DNA of 64,000 bases, from the NCBI RefSeq assembly GCF_011927695.1, contig NZ_JAATJE010000001.1, forward strand, positions 1,814,748 to 1,878,747, written 5' to 3'. This document shows, one piece after another, positions 34,620 through 43,491 of this stretch (within the stretch, counting starts at the first letter, position 1; the number at the start of each line of letters is the position of its first letter). The stretch comes from Sphingomonas jejuensis. GTDB lineage: Bacteria > Pseudomonadota > Alphaproteobacteria > Sphingomonadales > Sphingomonadaceae. The notes beneath the pieces were generated by a model. That model made no database searches. It was given only the letters and a program-made list of their open reading frames with translations, and was not told where the DNA came from. The position numbers were made by a program, and so were the translations under genes.

Positions 34620-35181
34620 CCTCTCGCAGCCGGTTCCGTGGCGGCCTGAGCTGACTGCCGTCACGGTCATACTCGACGCCGCGCCGGACGGATTCGAGGC
34701 GGCGGCCGCAGTCGATCCGCGCACGATCGGCACGCTACTTTTGGACGAGGCCGGTATCGAAGGCCGTCATGTGATCGTCGCCGATGCGGCCGGCGAGCAT
34801 CGGCTGTGGCTGCGCGATCCGCAGCCCGGCCAACCGCTCGCCGCCGTCATCCCGCTCGACAAGGATTTCCTCACGCGGATCGCAAGTCTGTTGCGCTTCC
34901 AACGTCGCCTGCTCGGCCGGGCGGCGGGGCCGCTGCCGCGTGGCTGGCCGCTCACCGCCTACCGGCTGGCACGCCTCGACCTTATGCTGCGCGCGCTCGA
35001 CCTGCGCGACTGCGGCGCGACCTATCGCCAGATAGCGGCCGAGCTGGGGCGCGAGGATGCGACCAAGCTATCTGCAAGCGACTGGAAGATGTCCGCCTCG
35101 CGTTCATTCGTCGTGCGGCTGGTCCGCGACGGCATCGCCATGATGAACGGCGACTACCGCAAACTGCTCCGAATCCGCTGA
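34603..35181 (+). CDS. C-terminal half of FseA-like activator (DUF2285 domain), +1 frame
   Basis: The +1 frame continues from the slippery site to 35181. Joining 34398-34601 to 34603-35181 (base 34602 skipped) gives about 260 residues. The DUF2285 domain is clear: YRLARLDLMLRALDLRDCG, YRQIAAELGRED and DWKMSASRSFVVRLVRDGI ending YRKLLRIR. In ICEMlSymR7A the two halves are joined by programmed +1 frameshifting to make FseA, which turns on excision and transfer. A chance indel or an independent start (TTG at 34741) remains possible. Confidence 0.75.
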   Translation, partial: ATAPDNLSQPVPWRPELTAVTVILDAAPDGFEAAAAVDPRTIGTLLLDEAGIEGRHVIVADAAGEHRLWLRDPQPGQPLAAVIPLDKDFLTRIASLLRFQRRLLGRAAGPLPRGWPLTAYRLARLDLMLRALDLRDCGATYRQIAAELGREDATKLSASDWKMSASRSFVVRLVRDGIAMMNGDYRKLLRIR

Positions 35182-35311
35182 TCCGAGCCCTTCCGGCGAT
35201 GCTCCGCAGGGGGTGGTCGCATCCGTGCAGCCGCACATCTTCATACCCCACCCGACCGCGCCGATTCTGACAATTACGCCTCCTGCCGCCACCGCCCGCA
35301 GGAGCCGTCAC

Positions 35312-35578
35312 TTGTCCGATACGCCCGCCAACTTGCCGCCCCGCTTCCTGCGAACACCGGAAGCCGCTCGCTTTCTCGGCCTTTCCGGCCGCACTCTCGA
35401 AAAGCACCGCTATTTCGGGACCGGGCCGGCCTACCGCCGGATCGGCGGCCGCGTCGTCTATTCCGTCGATGACCTGCGCGCCTGGGCCGACATCGGCATC
35501 AAGCATTCGACCTCCGATCCGGGGCAGGACGACCTCATGCCTCGCGCGGATTCGGCTATCGCCCGGAGCCGGCGATGA
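35312..35578 (+). CDS. RdfS-like excisionase / helix-turn-helix protein
   Basis: An 88-residue protein from a TTG at 35312, which has AGGAG 7 nt upstream; a GTG at 35213 would add 33 unrelated residues. The core RFLRTPEAARFLGLSGRTLEKHRYFGTGPAYRRIGGRVVYSVDDLRAW is a winged helix of the MerR/excisionase (HTH_17) type. In related ICEs this protein is the recombination directionality factor and activator of the traF region. It overlaps the DUF2840 start (ATGA), so it heads the transfer-gene operon. Confidence 0.82.
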   Translation: MSDTPANLPPRFLRTPEAARFLGLSGRTLEKHRYFGTGPAYRRIGGRVVYSVDDLRAWADIGIKHSTSDPGQDDLMPRADSAIARSRR

Positions 35579-36081
35579 GCGTCCCGCCGTCCCCCATGCG
35601 CCACCGCCAGCCGTCCGACGATGGCATGACCCGCGTCGAAGTGACGTGGATCGAGAAGCGGATCGAGCACTGGATCAGGTTCGGTCGCGTCGCCGTGGAC
35701 GAGATCGTGGACCGCCGCCGCCGCATCGTCCGCTTCCGTCCCGGCGCCATCTTTGCGTTCGTCCGCTGGGCGGCGAACGACTACGGCACGGTCAGCTCGC
35801 GCATCGACATCGTGCGTGCGGTCGGCGCCGGGGAGCCCTTCACGACGCTGCCGTTCGTCCGGCCGGGCGGCGACATCCTGCTCAAGATCGAGGGGTGGCC
35901 GAAGGTTAGCCAAGTTCTCGCCGCGATCGACGCGACCGAGGCTGCCGGCGTCGATCCCTGCGACGCCGCGCCCGATCATTGGCGGCACGTCCACAACCGC
36001 ATCGCCGCCGGGCATCAGCCGCGTCCCTACACACTGGAGCGTCATCGCGCCTGGCTCAAACGTCGGGAGATCGAAGGATGA
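35575..36081 (+). CDS. DUF2840 family protein
   Basis: A 168-residue protein with VEVTWIEKRIEHWIRFGR, IFAFVRWAANDYGTVSSRIDIVRA and the C-terminal HWRHVHNRIAAGHQPRPYTLERHRAWLKRREI, the DUF2840 pattern. The family sits almost invariably just before the TraF-type peptidase in alphaproteobacterial ICEs. Function unknown. It overlaps both neighbours by 4 bases. Confidence 0.9.
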   Translation: MSVPPSPMRHRQPSDDGMTRVEVTWIEKRIEHWIRFGRVAVDEIVDRRRRIVRFRPGAIFAFVRWAANDYGTVSSRIDIVRAVGAGEPFTTLPFVRPGGDILLKIEGWPKVSQVLAAIDATEAAGVDPCDAAPDHWRHVHNRIAAGHQPRPYTLERHRAWLKRREIEG

Positions 36082-36623
36082 CGCGCCGTGGATGGACCAT
36101 CGCGACGGTCTCTATCGCGTCGCTGTTCGGCGCGTCGTTCGCAGCCGTGGCGGTGTTCGACCCGCTTCCGCGCCTCGTCTGGAACGCCAGCGCGAGCGCG
36201 CCGATCGGGTTCTATCGGATAGAGCCGTTGTCCGATCTGCCGCACGGCGCGCTGGTCGCCGTGACGCCGCCCGCGCCGCTGGCGCGCTGGCTGGCGGAGC
36301 GCGGCTATCTCGGCGAGCGAGTGCCTCTGTTGAAGCATGTCGTGGCCAAGCCCGGGCAGCGCGTGTGCAGGATTGGCGCCATCGTGAGCGTGGATGGGCG
36401 GCCCGTCGTCGTCGCCCGGCAGCGTGACGGCCGGGGCCGCCCACTGCCGGTCTGGCAAGGCTGCCGCACGCTGCGCGCCGGCGAGCTGCTGATGCTCAAC
36501 CCCGACCACGCCGACAGCATGGACGGTCGCTATTTCGGTCCGCTGCCCGCCTCGACCGTGCTCGGCCGCGCCGTCCCGATCCTCACCCGCGACTCCCCGA
36601 CCGCGCCGCTCACTTGGCGCTGA
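36078..36623 (+). CDS. traF: S26-family signal peptidase, TraF-type
   Basis: A 181-residue membrane protease: N-terminal helix (WTIATVSIASLFGASFAAV), catalytic serine about Ser40 in SAPIGFYRIEP and catalytic lysine about Lys86 in LLKHVVAKPGQRVC. TraF of the RP4 type matures and cyclises the TrbC pilin, whose gene lies at 44.5 kb. It overlaps DUF2840 by 4 bases. Confidence 0.92.
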   Translation: MTRRGWTIATVSIASLFGASFAAVAVFDPLPRLVWNASASAPIGFYRIEPLSDLPHGALVAVTPPAPLARWLAERGYLGERVPLLKHVVAKPGQRVCRIGAIVSVDGRPVVVARQRDGRGRPLPVWQGCRTLRAGELLMLNPDHADSMDGRYFGPLPASTVLGRAVPILTRDSPTAPLTWR

Positions 36624-36659
36624 CCCGCTTTTCCGCCTGCCAAACCAAAGGAGATCATC

Positions 36660-36995
36660 ATGCAGATCGGCAGCTTCTTCCGCACTGCCAACGGCTACGA
36701 AGGCATCATTGAGACGGCGACGCTCGACATCCGCATCTCGATCGTTCCGGCCGAGCCGAGCGATGCCGACAAAGCGCCGGACTGGCGCGTCCATCGCGGC
36801 GACGGGGGCGAAGGCCCGGAGATCGGCGCCGGCTGGAATGAGAGCGGCGAGCGTGCCGGAGATTACGTCTCGCTGCGCATCGACGATCCCGCCTTCGCGC
36901 AGCCGATACGCGCCGCGCTGTTCCAGAACGGCAACGACAAGTCGGCTTGGTCGCTGCGCTGGAACCGCCAACCGAAGTCGCGCGAGCAGGACTGA
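36660..36995 (+). CDS. DUF736 family protein (second copy)
   Basis: A 111-residue DUF736 protein with MQIGSFFRTANGYEGIIETATL, ADKAPDWRVHRG and YVSLRIDDPAFAQPIRAALF. Compared with the copy at 25.6 kb it has a short insertion after the middle motif and a charged C-terminal tail. AAAGGAG precedes the ATG. Function unknown; the position between traF and the transglycosylase suggests a link to transfer. Confidence 0.9.
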   Translation: MQIGSFFRTANGYEGIIETATLDIRISIVPAEPSDADKAPDWRVHRGDGGEGPEIGAGWNESGERAGDYVSLRIDDPAFAQPIRAALFQNGNDKSAWSLRWNRQPKSREQD

Positions 36996-36999
36996 GCCC

Positions 37000-37908
37000 G
37001 TGCGCTTTACCCTCATCCCTTTGTTCGCGGGAAGACCGTCTCATCCCTCCGTCCCGCTCGGTCGCAGGCCGGCCGGGGCGCGCAGCGAAGGTCAAGGGCG
37101 GCGGAAGGCCGGCGCTCCGCGCGCACCCTTTACCGCAGCGAGCACGCTGGCAGGCTGGCGGCGGCACGGAGTCGGATCGGCGCTGGCGCTTGCCGTCCTC
37201 CTGCTGTCCGGCAGCCCGCCTGCCCCGGTGATGGCGCAGGAGATGCCGGCCGCGCGATCGGCGGCCGTCCATCCCTATGCCGCACATGTCGCCGACGCCT
37301 CGCGGCGGTTCGGCATCCCCGAGGCGTGGATATGGGCGGTGATGCGCGTCGAGAGCGGCGGCAATGCCCGCGCCGTCTCGCGCGCCGGGGCGATGGGCTT
37401 GATGCAGATCATGCCCGCGACCTGGGCGGGCCTACGCACCCGCTACAGCCTCGGCCCCGATCCGTTCGACGTGCGCGACAACATCATGGCGGGCGCAGCC
37501 TATCTGCGCGAGATGCACGACCGCTACGGCAACGCCAGCGCGATGCTGGCGGCCTATAATGCGGGACCGGGCCGCTATGACGACTTCGTGTCGCGCGGGC
37601 GTCCGCTGCCTGCCGAGACGGTCGGCTATCTCGCCCAGCTCGCGCCGATCACCGGCGGATCGGGCGCGGTGGAGGTGGCGGTAAGCGCGCCACCTGATCC
37701 CTTCGCCTGGCGCCGCGCCGCACTGTTCGTCCGCACCGCAAGCGCCGCTCCAGATGCCGTTGATGTGCGGTCAAGCAACGGCGAAGATGCGTCTGAGCCG
37801 CAGTCCGATGGCCTGGACTCCGGCGATGTTCGCGCTACCGATCCGTCCGCCAGTGAGCCGCGCGACACGCTGTTCGTGTCCCGCGCCCGCGCGGGCCGAC
37901 CGCAATGA
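37000..37908 (+). CDS. lytic transglycosylase of the transfer system
   Basis: A 302-residue protein from the GTG at 37000, 4 bases after the DUF736 stop. It has an Arg-rich N-terminus, a hydrophobic export segment (about 55-77), and a soluble lytic transglycosylase domain with catalytic Glu118 in MRVESGGNARAVSRAGAMG, GLMQIMPATW and AYNAGPGRYD. It locally cuts peptidoglycan for assembly of the mating channel (VirB1 role). The C-terminal 80 residues are low-complexity. Confidence 0.9.
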   Translation: MRFTLIPLFAGRPSHPSVPLGRRPAGARSEGQGRRKAGAPRAPFTAASTLAGWRRHGVGSALALAVLLLSGSPPAPVMAQEMPAARSAAVHPYAAHVADASRRFGIPEAWIWAVMRVESGGNARAVSRAGAMGLMQIMPATWAGLRTRYSLGPDPFDVRDNIMAGAAYLREMHDRYGNASAMLAAYNAGPGRYDDFVSRGRPLPAETVGYLAQLAPITGGSGAVEVAVSAPPDPFAWRRAALFVRTASAAPDAVDVRSSNGEDASEPQSDGLDSGDVRATDPSASEPRDTLFVSRARAGRPQ

Positions 37909-38013
37909 TCGGCCTGTCGCCCCCTGCATCCGTCCGAAGCAGCATAGTGGCTGGGGAGGAGGAGGAAAACGGCAGGGACAGACGAGGGCAAGATATAAGC
38001 CGCACCCCGTTTC

Positions 38014-38040
38014 GCCGAAAAGCCGGGGCTTTTCCGTGGC
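38014..38040. repeat. inverted repeat upstream of the relaxase gene, candidate oriT element
   Basis: GAAAAGCC and GGCTTTTC pair perfectly around GG (38017-38034), with GCC/GGC outside. It lies in the only non-coding gap (37909-38149) next to the relaxase gene, where oriT often sits. No nic consensus was recognised. Confidence 0.35.
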
Positions 38041-38149
38041 TTCACGCGGGGGCGTCGGTCGGCGCCCGTGCCGCGCGGAAGGAAAAAGCCAAAAATATCA
38101 ACGCGCCGAACGGCACCACGGGCAGGTTTCGGCGGAAATCGGCCCGGCC

Positions 38150-39907
38150 ATGAGCGAGGACGGCGAGTTCCGCGTCCGGCCGGGCAAGGCCAAGCGCAGC
38201 AAGTCTCAAGGCCGCAACGCGCGCGGCCTGGTCGCCGAGGTGCTGCGCGTTGCGTCGATCCACAGCGGCGGCCGGCGCGGCGGCGCCAATGGTGTTCGTC
38301 GAAGCCAGTCCAGTTTTGGGCGGGGCCGCACGGCGTTCGCGCGCAATCGCCTGTTCGGTTCGGGCCGGCGTGTGATGGTGAAGATGCTGCCCGTCACCAC
38401 CCGCAGCCGGGGGGGACGGCGGATGGCGCCGCTGTCGGCGCACATCGCCTATCTCAAGCGCGAAGGCGTCACGCGCGACGGCTCGCCGACGCGCATGTTC
38501 GACGCAGAGGGAGATCGCGCCGACGATCGCGGCTTCGCCGAGCGGTGCAAGGACGATCGGCATCATTTCAGGGTGATCGTGTCGCCGGAGGACGCGGCCG
38601 AGCTGACCGACCTGCGCGACTACACCCGCGACCTCATGCGCCAGATGGAGGCGGACCTTGGAACGCGGCTCGATTGGGTCGCGGTCGATCATTGGAACAC
38701 CGATAATCCCCATGTTCATCTGCTGGTGCGAGGGCGCTCCGATCAGGGCGGCGACCTCGTCATTTCGCGCGATTACATCAGCCACAATCTGCGATCGCGC
38801 GCCGAGGAGCTAGCCTTCGCCGAGCTGGGACCGAAGCCGGAGCATGAGGTTCAGCGGGCGCTGGACCGGGAAGTGTCGGCGGAACGCTGGACCCGGCTCG
38901 ATACCGAAATCCGGCGCGCCGCCGACGAACTCGGCGTGATCGATCTTCGGCCGGAACGTCCCGGCCCGGACGATCCGCGCCTTCGCCGCTTGATGATCGG
39001 ACGGTTGCAGAGACTGGAGAAAATGGGTCTGGCCGCCCAGGGCGCACCCGGTCAGTGGGCGCTCGCGGACGCCGCGCAAATGCGGCTGCGCGAACTGTCC
39101 GCACGCGGCGACATCATCCGCACCATCGGCGCCGCCTTGAAGGCGCAGGGTCGCGACCGGCCGCTAGACAGCTATTCGACGATCACCGGCCCGCCCGCCA
39201 AGCCGATCGCCGGCCGGTTGATCGACAAGGGATTGCACGACGAGCTGACGGGCGCCGCCTATGCGGTGATCGACGGCGCGGACGGCCGCACCCACCATGT
39301 CAGGCTCCCTGGCATCGAGGCGCTGGAGCACAGCCCCGCGCTCGGCGGCATCGTCGAGGTGAGAGCGATCCAGCGCCCCGGCGCCGACACCCCCACGCTG
39401 ATCCTCGCCACGCGATCCGACCTCGACCTCGCCGCGCAACGCGACGCCCCTGGCGCGACGTGGCTCGATCATCGTCTGATCGAGCGCGGAGCGGGCGTCG
39501 CCGACACCGGATTTGGCGGCGAAGTCCGCAAGGCGATGGACGCCCGAACGGATCACCTCGTCAGCCAAGGCTTGGCCCGCCGGTTCGGCGATCGGACGGT
39601 GTTCGAGCGCGGTCTGATCGAGACGCTGCGGCGCCGCGAGCTGGACGCCGTCGCCAGGCGGATCGGCGGTGAAACCGGCCTGACCTATCGACCTGCGGCG
39701 GCTGGAGAGAAGATCGCCGGCGTTGTCCGCCAGCGCCTCGCGCTCACCTCCGGCCGCTTCGCCATGATCGACGACGGCCTAGGCTTCCGATTGGTCCCCT
39801 GGGCGAGCGGACTCGAACAGCGGCTGGGGCGGCAGGTGACGGGGGTCGTCCGCGCGGGCGGCGGCGTCGACTTCGCGCTCGGCCGCCATCGCGGCCTCGG
39901 CCGCTAA
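38150..39907 (+). CDS. relaxase (MOBP-like, DUF3363 / RlxS type)
   Basis: A 585-residue relaxase that nicks oriT and pilots the strand to the recipient. The HUH-type metal site is HWNTDNPHVH (residues 181-190), preceded by HHFRVIVSPEDA, and the C-terminal DUF3363 part is present (GVVRQRLALTSGRFAMIDDGLGFRLVPW). The N-terminus is basic, with RRSQ and SRGGRRMAPL. The ATG at 38150 gives the usual family start MSEDGEFRVRPGK. Confidence 0.92.
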   Translation: MSEDGEFRVRPGKAKRSKSQGRNARGLVAEVLRVASIHSGGRRGGANGVRRSQSSFGRGRTAFARNRLFGSGRRVMVKMLPVTTRSRGGRRMAPLSAHIAYLKREGVTRDGSPTRMFDAEGDRADDRGFAERCKDDRHHFRVIVSPEDAAELTDLRDYTRDLMRQMEADLGTRLDWVAVDHWNTDNPHVHLLVRGRSDQGGDLVISRDYISHNLRSRAEELAFAELGPKPEHEVQRALDREVSAERWTRLDTEIRRAADELGVIDLRPERPGPDDPRLRRLMIGRLQRLEKMGLAAQGAPGQWALADAAQMRLRELSARGDIIRTIGAALKAQGRDRPLDSYSTITGPPAKPIAGRLIDKGLHDELTGAAYAVIDGADGRTHHVRLPGIEALEHSPALGGIVEVRAIQRPGADTPTLILATRSDLDLAAQRDAPGATWLDHRLIERGAGVADTGFGGEVRKAMDARTDHLVSQGLARRFGDRTVFERGLIETLRRRELDAVARRIGGETGLTYRPAAAGEKIAGVVRQRLALTSGRFAMIDDGLGFRLVPWASGLEQRLGRQVTGVVRAGGGVDFALGRHRGLGR

Positions 39908-39924
39908 ACAGAAGGAGCCTTGGC

Positions 39925-41898
39925 ATGTCCGCGACACGCATACTCTGGGGTCAGGTCATCATCGTGTTCCTGATCGTCCTCACCAGCATTTGGGGAGCGA
40001 CCCAATGGACCGCGGCGGCCTTGGCCTACCAATCCGAGTTGGGGCCGCCCTGGTTCATGCTCGGCGCATGGCGGGTCTATCCGCCGCCCGCCTTCTTCTG
40101 GTGGTGGTTCTCGTTCGACGCTTACGCCCCCGACATCTTCCAGACCGGCGCGTTCATCGCTGTGTCTGGCGGCTTTGCGTCGATCATCGTCGCCATCGCC
40201 ATGTCCGTCTGGCGCGCGCGCGAATTGAAGAACGCCGAAACCTACGGGTCGGCGCGCTGGGCGACCGCGCGCGAGGCGCGGGCGGCGGGGCTGCTCGGCG
40301 CGGAGGGCGTGGTGCTGGGGAAGCTGGGCGCGGACTATCTGCGTCACGATGGCCCCGAGCATGTGTTGTGCTTCGCGCCCACCCGGAGTGGGAAGGGCGT
40401 GGGCCTTGTGATCCCCTCGCTGTTGACCTGGGCCGGGTCGGCGATCGTCCACGACATCAAGGGCGAGAACTGGACGCTCACCGCCGGCTTCCGCGCCCGG
40501 CACGGCCGCGTCCTGCTCTTCGATCCGACCAACGCCGCGTCGGCCGCCTACAATCCGCTGCTGGAAGTGCGGCGCGGTCAGTGGGAAGTGCGCGACGTCC
40601 AGAATGTCGCCGACGTGCTGGTCGATCCCGAAGGCTCGCTCGAGCGCCGCAACCATTGGGAAAAGACGTCGCACTCGCTCTTGGTCGGCGCGATCCTCCA
40701 TGTGCTCTACGCCGAACCGGACAAGACCCTGGCCGGGGTCGCGTCCTTCCTGTCCGATCCGTCACGCACAATCGAGCAGACGCTGGCCGCGATGATGGCG
40801 ACGCGGCACCTGGGCGACACCGGCGTCCATCCCGTCGTCGGCTCGGCCGCGCGCGAGCTGCTGAACAAGTCGGACAATGAGCGATCGGGCGTGCTGTCCA
40901 CCGCCATGTCGTTTCTCGGCCTCTACCGCGATCCTGTCGTGGCCCAGGTCACGCGCGCCTGCCAGTGGCGCATATCGGATCTGGTCGATGGTGAGCGGCC
41001 GGCGACACTCTACCTGGTCGTGCCGCCTAGCGACATCTCGCGCACCAAGCCGCTCATTCGCCTCATTCTCAATCAGATCGGCCGGCGGCTGACCGAGGAA
41101 CTGACGCCCAAGCGCGACCGGCAGCGTGTGCTCCTGATGCTCGACGAGTTTCCCGCGCTCGGTCGTCTCGACTTCTTCGAGTCCGCCCTCGCGTTCATGG
41201 CCGGATATCGCCTCAAGGCGTTTCTCATCGCCCAGAGCCTCAATCAGATCGAGAAGGCCTACGGCCCGAACAACGCCATCCTCGACAACTGCCATGTCCG
41301 GGTGAGCTTCGCCACGAATGACGAGCGCACCGCCAAGCGGGTGTCGGACGCGCTCGGCACGGCGACCGAAATGCGGGCGATGAAGAACTATGCAGGTCAC
41401 CGCCTGTCGCCGTGGCTCGGTCATCTGATGGTCTCGCGGTCGGAAACGGCGCGCCAGTTGCTCACCCCCGGCGAAGTCATGCAGCTGCCGCCCGACGACG
41501 AGATCGTGATGGTCGCGGGCGTCCCTCCGATCCGGGCGAAGAAGGCTCGCTATTTTCAGGATCGACGGCTTGCCGAGCGGATCATGGATGCCCCGGCACT
41601 CGCCGTCGTTCGCGTCCGACCGGACGACTGGACCGGTCGCGCCGTCGTCGCCGATCCTGACGATGTGGCGCGGATCGTGCGCGCGCAGGAGGATGCGGCC
41701 AATGGCGGGCTGCGCCGAGAACCCGAGCTGCCCGAGCACGTCGCCATCGTCCCCGAGGTCGAGCCGACGCCGGTGCAGGAGTTTTCCGTGGTTGACGACG
41801 AACCCGACGACAGCGCCCGCCAAGCGGCGATGCGTCGCCGGATGCAGGGTCTGGCGCGCCAGGCGTCGCTCGATCCCGACGACGGAATTGAACTCTAG
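39925..41898 (+). CDS. traG: type IV coupling protein TraG/VirD4
   Basis: A 657-residue inner-membrane ATPase that hands the relaxase-DNA complex to the mating channel. Two N-terminal membrane helices (about 8-30 and 68-90), Walker A around residue 151 (APTRSGKGVGLVIPSLL) and Walker B LLMLDEFPALG (about 403). AAGGAG lies 9 nt before the ATG. It is followed after 9 bases by a ribbon-helix-helix gene. Confidence 0.95.
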   Translation: MSATRILWGQVIIVFLIVLTSIWGATQWTAAALAYQSELGPPWFMLGAWRVYPPPAFFWWWFSFDAYAPDIFQTGAFIAVSGGFASIIVAIAMSVWRARELKNAETYGSARWATAREARAAGLLGAEGVVLGKLGADYLRHDGPEHVLCFAPTRSGKGVGLVIPSLLTWAGSAIVHDIKGENWTLTAGFRARHGRVLLFDPTNAASAAYNPLLEVRRGQWEVRDVQNVADVLVDPEGSLERRNHWEKTSHSLLVGAILHVLYAEPDKTLAGVASFLSDPSRTIEQTLAAMMATRHLGDTGVHPVVGSAARELLNKSDNERSGVLSTAMSFLGLYRDPVVAQVTRACQWRISDLVDGERPATLYLVVPPSDISRTKPLIRLILNQIGRRLTEELTPKRDRQRVLLMLDEFPALGRLDFFESALAFMAGYRLKAFLIAQSLNQIEKAYGPNNAILDNCHVRVSFATNDERTAKRVSDALGTATEMRAMKNYAGHRLSPWLGHLMVSRSETARQLLTPGEVMQLPPDDEIVMVAGVPPIRAKKARYFQDRRLAERIMDAPALAVVRVRPDDWTGRAVVADPDDVARIVRAQEDAANGGLRREPELPEHVAIVPEVEPTPVQEFSVVDDEPDDSARQAAMRRRMQGLARQASLDPDDGIEL

Positions 41899-41907
41899 GA
41901 GGATGCC

Positions 41908-42333
41908 ATGCGGACGAGGCTGAACGTCTACTTTCCGCCGGTCTTGGCGAAGCAGGTCGACGAGCTGGCGATCCGCCGTCGCATCTCGCGCTCGGCGATC
42001 GTGGAGGCGGCCGTGTCCTCCTACATGTCGCCGGACGGCTCGGATCGCATGGAGGCGGCGTTCACACGTCGCCTCGACCGCCTGTCACGACAGGTGCAGC
42101 GGCTGGAGCGCAACACCGGATTGACGACCGAGGCGCTGGCGCTGTTCGTGCGGTTCTGGCTGGCGACGACGCCGCAGCTGAGCGACGACGACCAGGCGGC
42201 AGCGCAGATCAAGGGCCGCAAACGCTATGACGGCTTCATCGAGAAACTCGCACGGCGCTACGCCAGCGGGGCGAGCCTCATGGACGAAATCCCCGAAGAC
42301 ATCTGGCCCAAGCGGAACGACGACGCAGGTTGA
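41908..42333 (+). CDS. CopG-type ribbon-helix-helix protein of the transfer region
   Basis: A 141-residue protein. The N-terminus RTRLNVYFPPVLAKQVDELAIRRRISRSAIVEAAVSSYM is a ribbon-helix-helix fold, followed by a coiled-coil-like segment (RRLDRLSRQVQRLERN) and a C-terminal part ending MDEIPEDIWPK. It is regularly found between traG and trbB in these ICEs. Likely an oriT-binding accessory factor or local repressor. Confidence 0.87.
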   Translation: MRTRLNVYFPPVLAKQVDELAIRRRISRSAIVEAAVSSYMSPDGSDRMEAAFTRRLDRLSRQVQRLERNTGLTTEALALFVRFWLATTPQLSDDDQAAAQIKGRKRYDGFIEKLARRYASGASLMDEIPEDIWPKRNDDAG

Positions 42334-42399
42334 TCGGCGCGGTTAGTCGCTTCAGCGTGGTGCCGCAATTCAGCCGCCCGCAAGTGTCAGGCGTTCACG

Positions 42400-43263
42400 A
42401 TGGCGCCTATGAAACCGATGCTTCCGCTGTTGGTCCTGTGCGCCGCCTGCTCGCCGTCCGCCAGCACGGGGGGCGGTGGCGCATCCGATGCTGCATCTGC
42501 TCGATATGCCACCCAGACCTCCGCGCCTGCCCCGGACTACGCGGCGTTGCTCAATAAGAGGGCGGTGCAAGCCGGCGCTTGGCGAACCCGCGATGCGACG
42601 GCGCCTGTACCCTCGGACGCCAAGGTGATTGGGGAGGCCTGGCTGGCGCGGGTGCGAGAACGCGGCGCGCTGCTCGGCCACGGTTTGACCGATGGCGGGC
42701 CGGACAGTCCGGTCGTGATGATCGATACTTCAATGACAGAACAGGAGTTCGACCGCTGGGTGCGTCACGGCGGGTGGGACGTCCCGCGTCATATCCGCTG
42801 GAGCTTCGTGCCTGCGATGGCGCTTCCGGGCGTAAGCCCGGACGCCCGCGACGCCATCCGCGTATGGCCGGCGTCCATCTCCCGGACGGGTCCGCAACGC
42901 CAGGCGCTGTTCTACGGTCGGGTCGAACTGCGCGACGGCTGTTTCTTCGCCGGGCAGTCTGGGCAACCGACTGACAAACTCGCCTGGTTTCACGCCGAAG
43001 TGGGACTCGACATCGATCCAGCAGGCTTTTTCATCCTGCGCGATCGGATAGGTGGTCAGACGCTCGCGCGCCTCGGCGAGAACATGAGCTGGGCCGGCCC
43101 TGCCAGCGCCGAGATCGATCCGGTCGCGGAGCAGGCGCTTCGACGCGAATGTGGTTCAGGCGAGATCCTGATCGTCGGTTCGCCGGAATCCACGGAGCGG
43201 TTCCACACGCAATATCCGCATCTGCGCGATCCCGCCTCTCCGCCGGCCCCGCCGAGCCGATAG
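42400..43263 (+). CDS. probable lipoprotein of unknown function (ICE cargo)
   Basis: A 287-residue protein with a lipoprotein signal: MKPMLPLLVLCAAC, where the last cysteine fits the lipobox. The mature part has a Gly/Ser/Ala linker and a domain without recognised motifs, containing HIRWSFVPAMALPGVSPD and LFYGRVELRDGCFFAGQSG. It is inserted between the ribbon-helix-helix gene and trbB, where most related elements carry nothing, so it is cargo. Start could also be 3 or 6 codons later. Confidence 0.7.
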   Translation: MAPMKPMLPLLVLCAACSPSASTGGGGASDAASARYATQTSAPAPDYAALLNKRAVQAGAWRTRDATAPVPSDAKVIGEAWLARVRERGALLGHGLTDGGPDSPVVMIDTSMTEQEFDRWVRHGGWDVPRHIRWSFVPAMALPGVSPDARDAIRVWPASISRTGPQRQALFYGRVELRDGCFFAGQSGQPTDKLAWFHAEVGLDIDPAGFFILRDRIGGQTLARLGENMSWAGPASAEIDPVAEQALRRECGSGEILIVGSPESTERFHTQYPHLRDPASPPAPPSR

Positions 43264-43491
43264 AGCGAACGTCATCGACCTCTCCGGCTAGCAGCGGGAT
43301 TCGATAAGGCCGGCCGAGTCACAGACTTTTCGTCGGCGCTGCCGCGGCGATGAGTCGACGCCAGCGGCGTATCTGCCGCCGCCGCTGCTACGCCGCTCGA
43401 ATACTGTTGCGACGGCGTCGTTTCTGGCTCTCTTGCTGTGCCCCGACAGCCGGGCGGCCTTTCCGTCCGGCTCCTCTCAGGGGCCAAGACG

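Noticed and set aside
35213..35311. Upstream GTG start for the RdfS-like protein
   Set aside because: The added 33 residues are unlike the family, while the TTG at 35312 has AGGAG at ideal spacing.
37905..38153. 82-residue frame between the transglycosylase and relaxase genes
   Set aside because: It overlaps the preceding stop but shows no domain and the gap is better explained as a transfer-control region; the ribosome site is weak.
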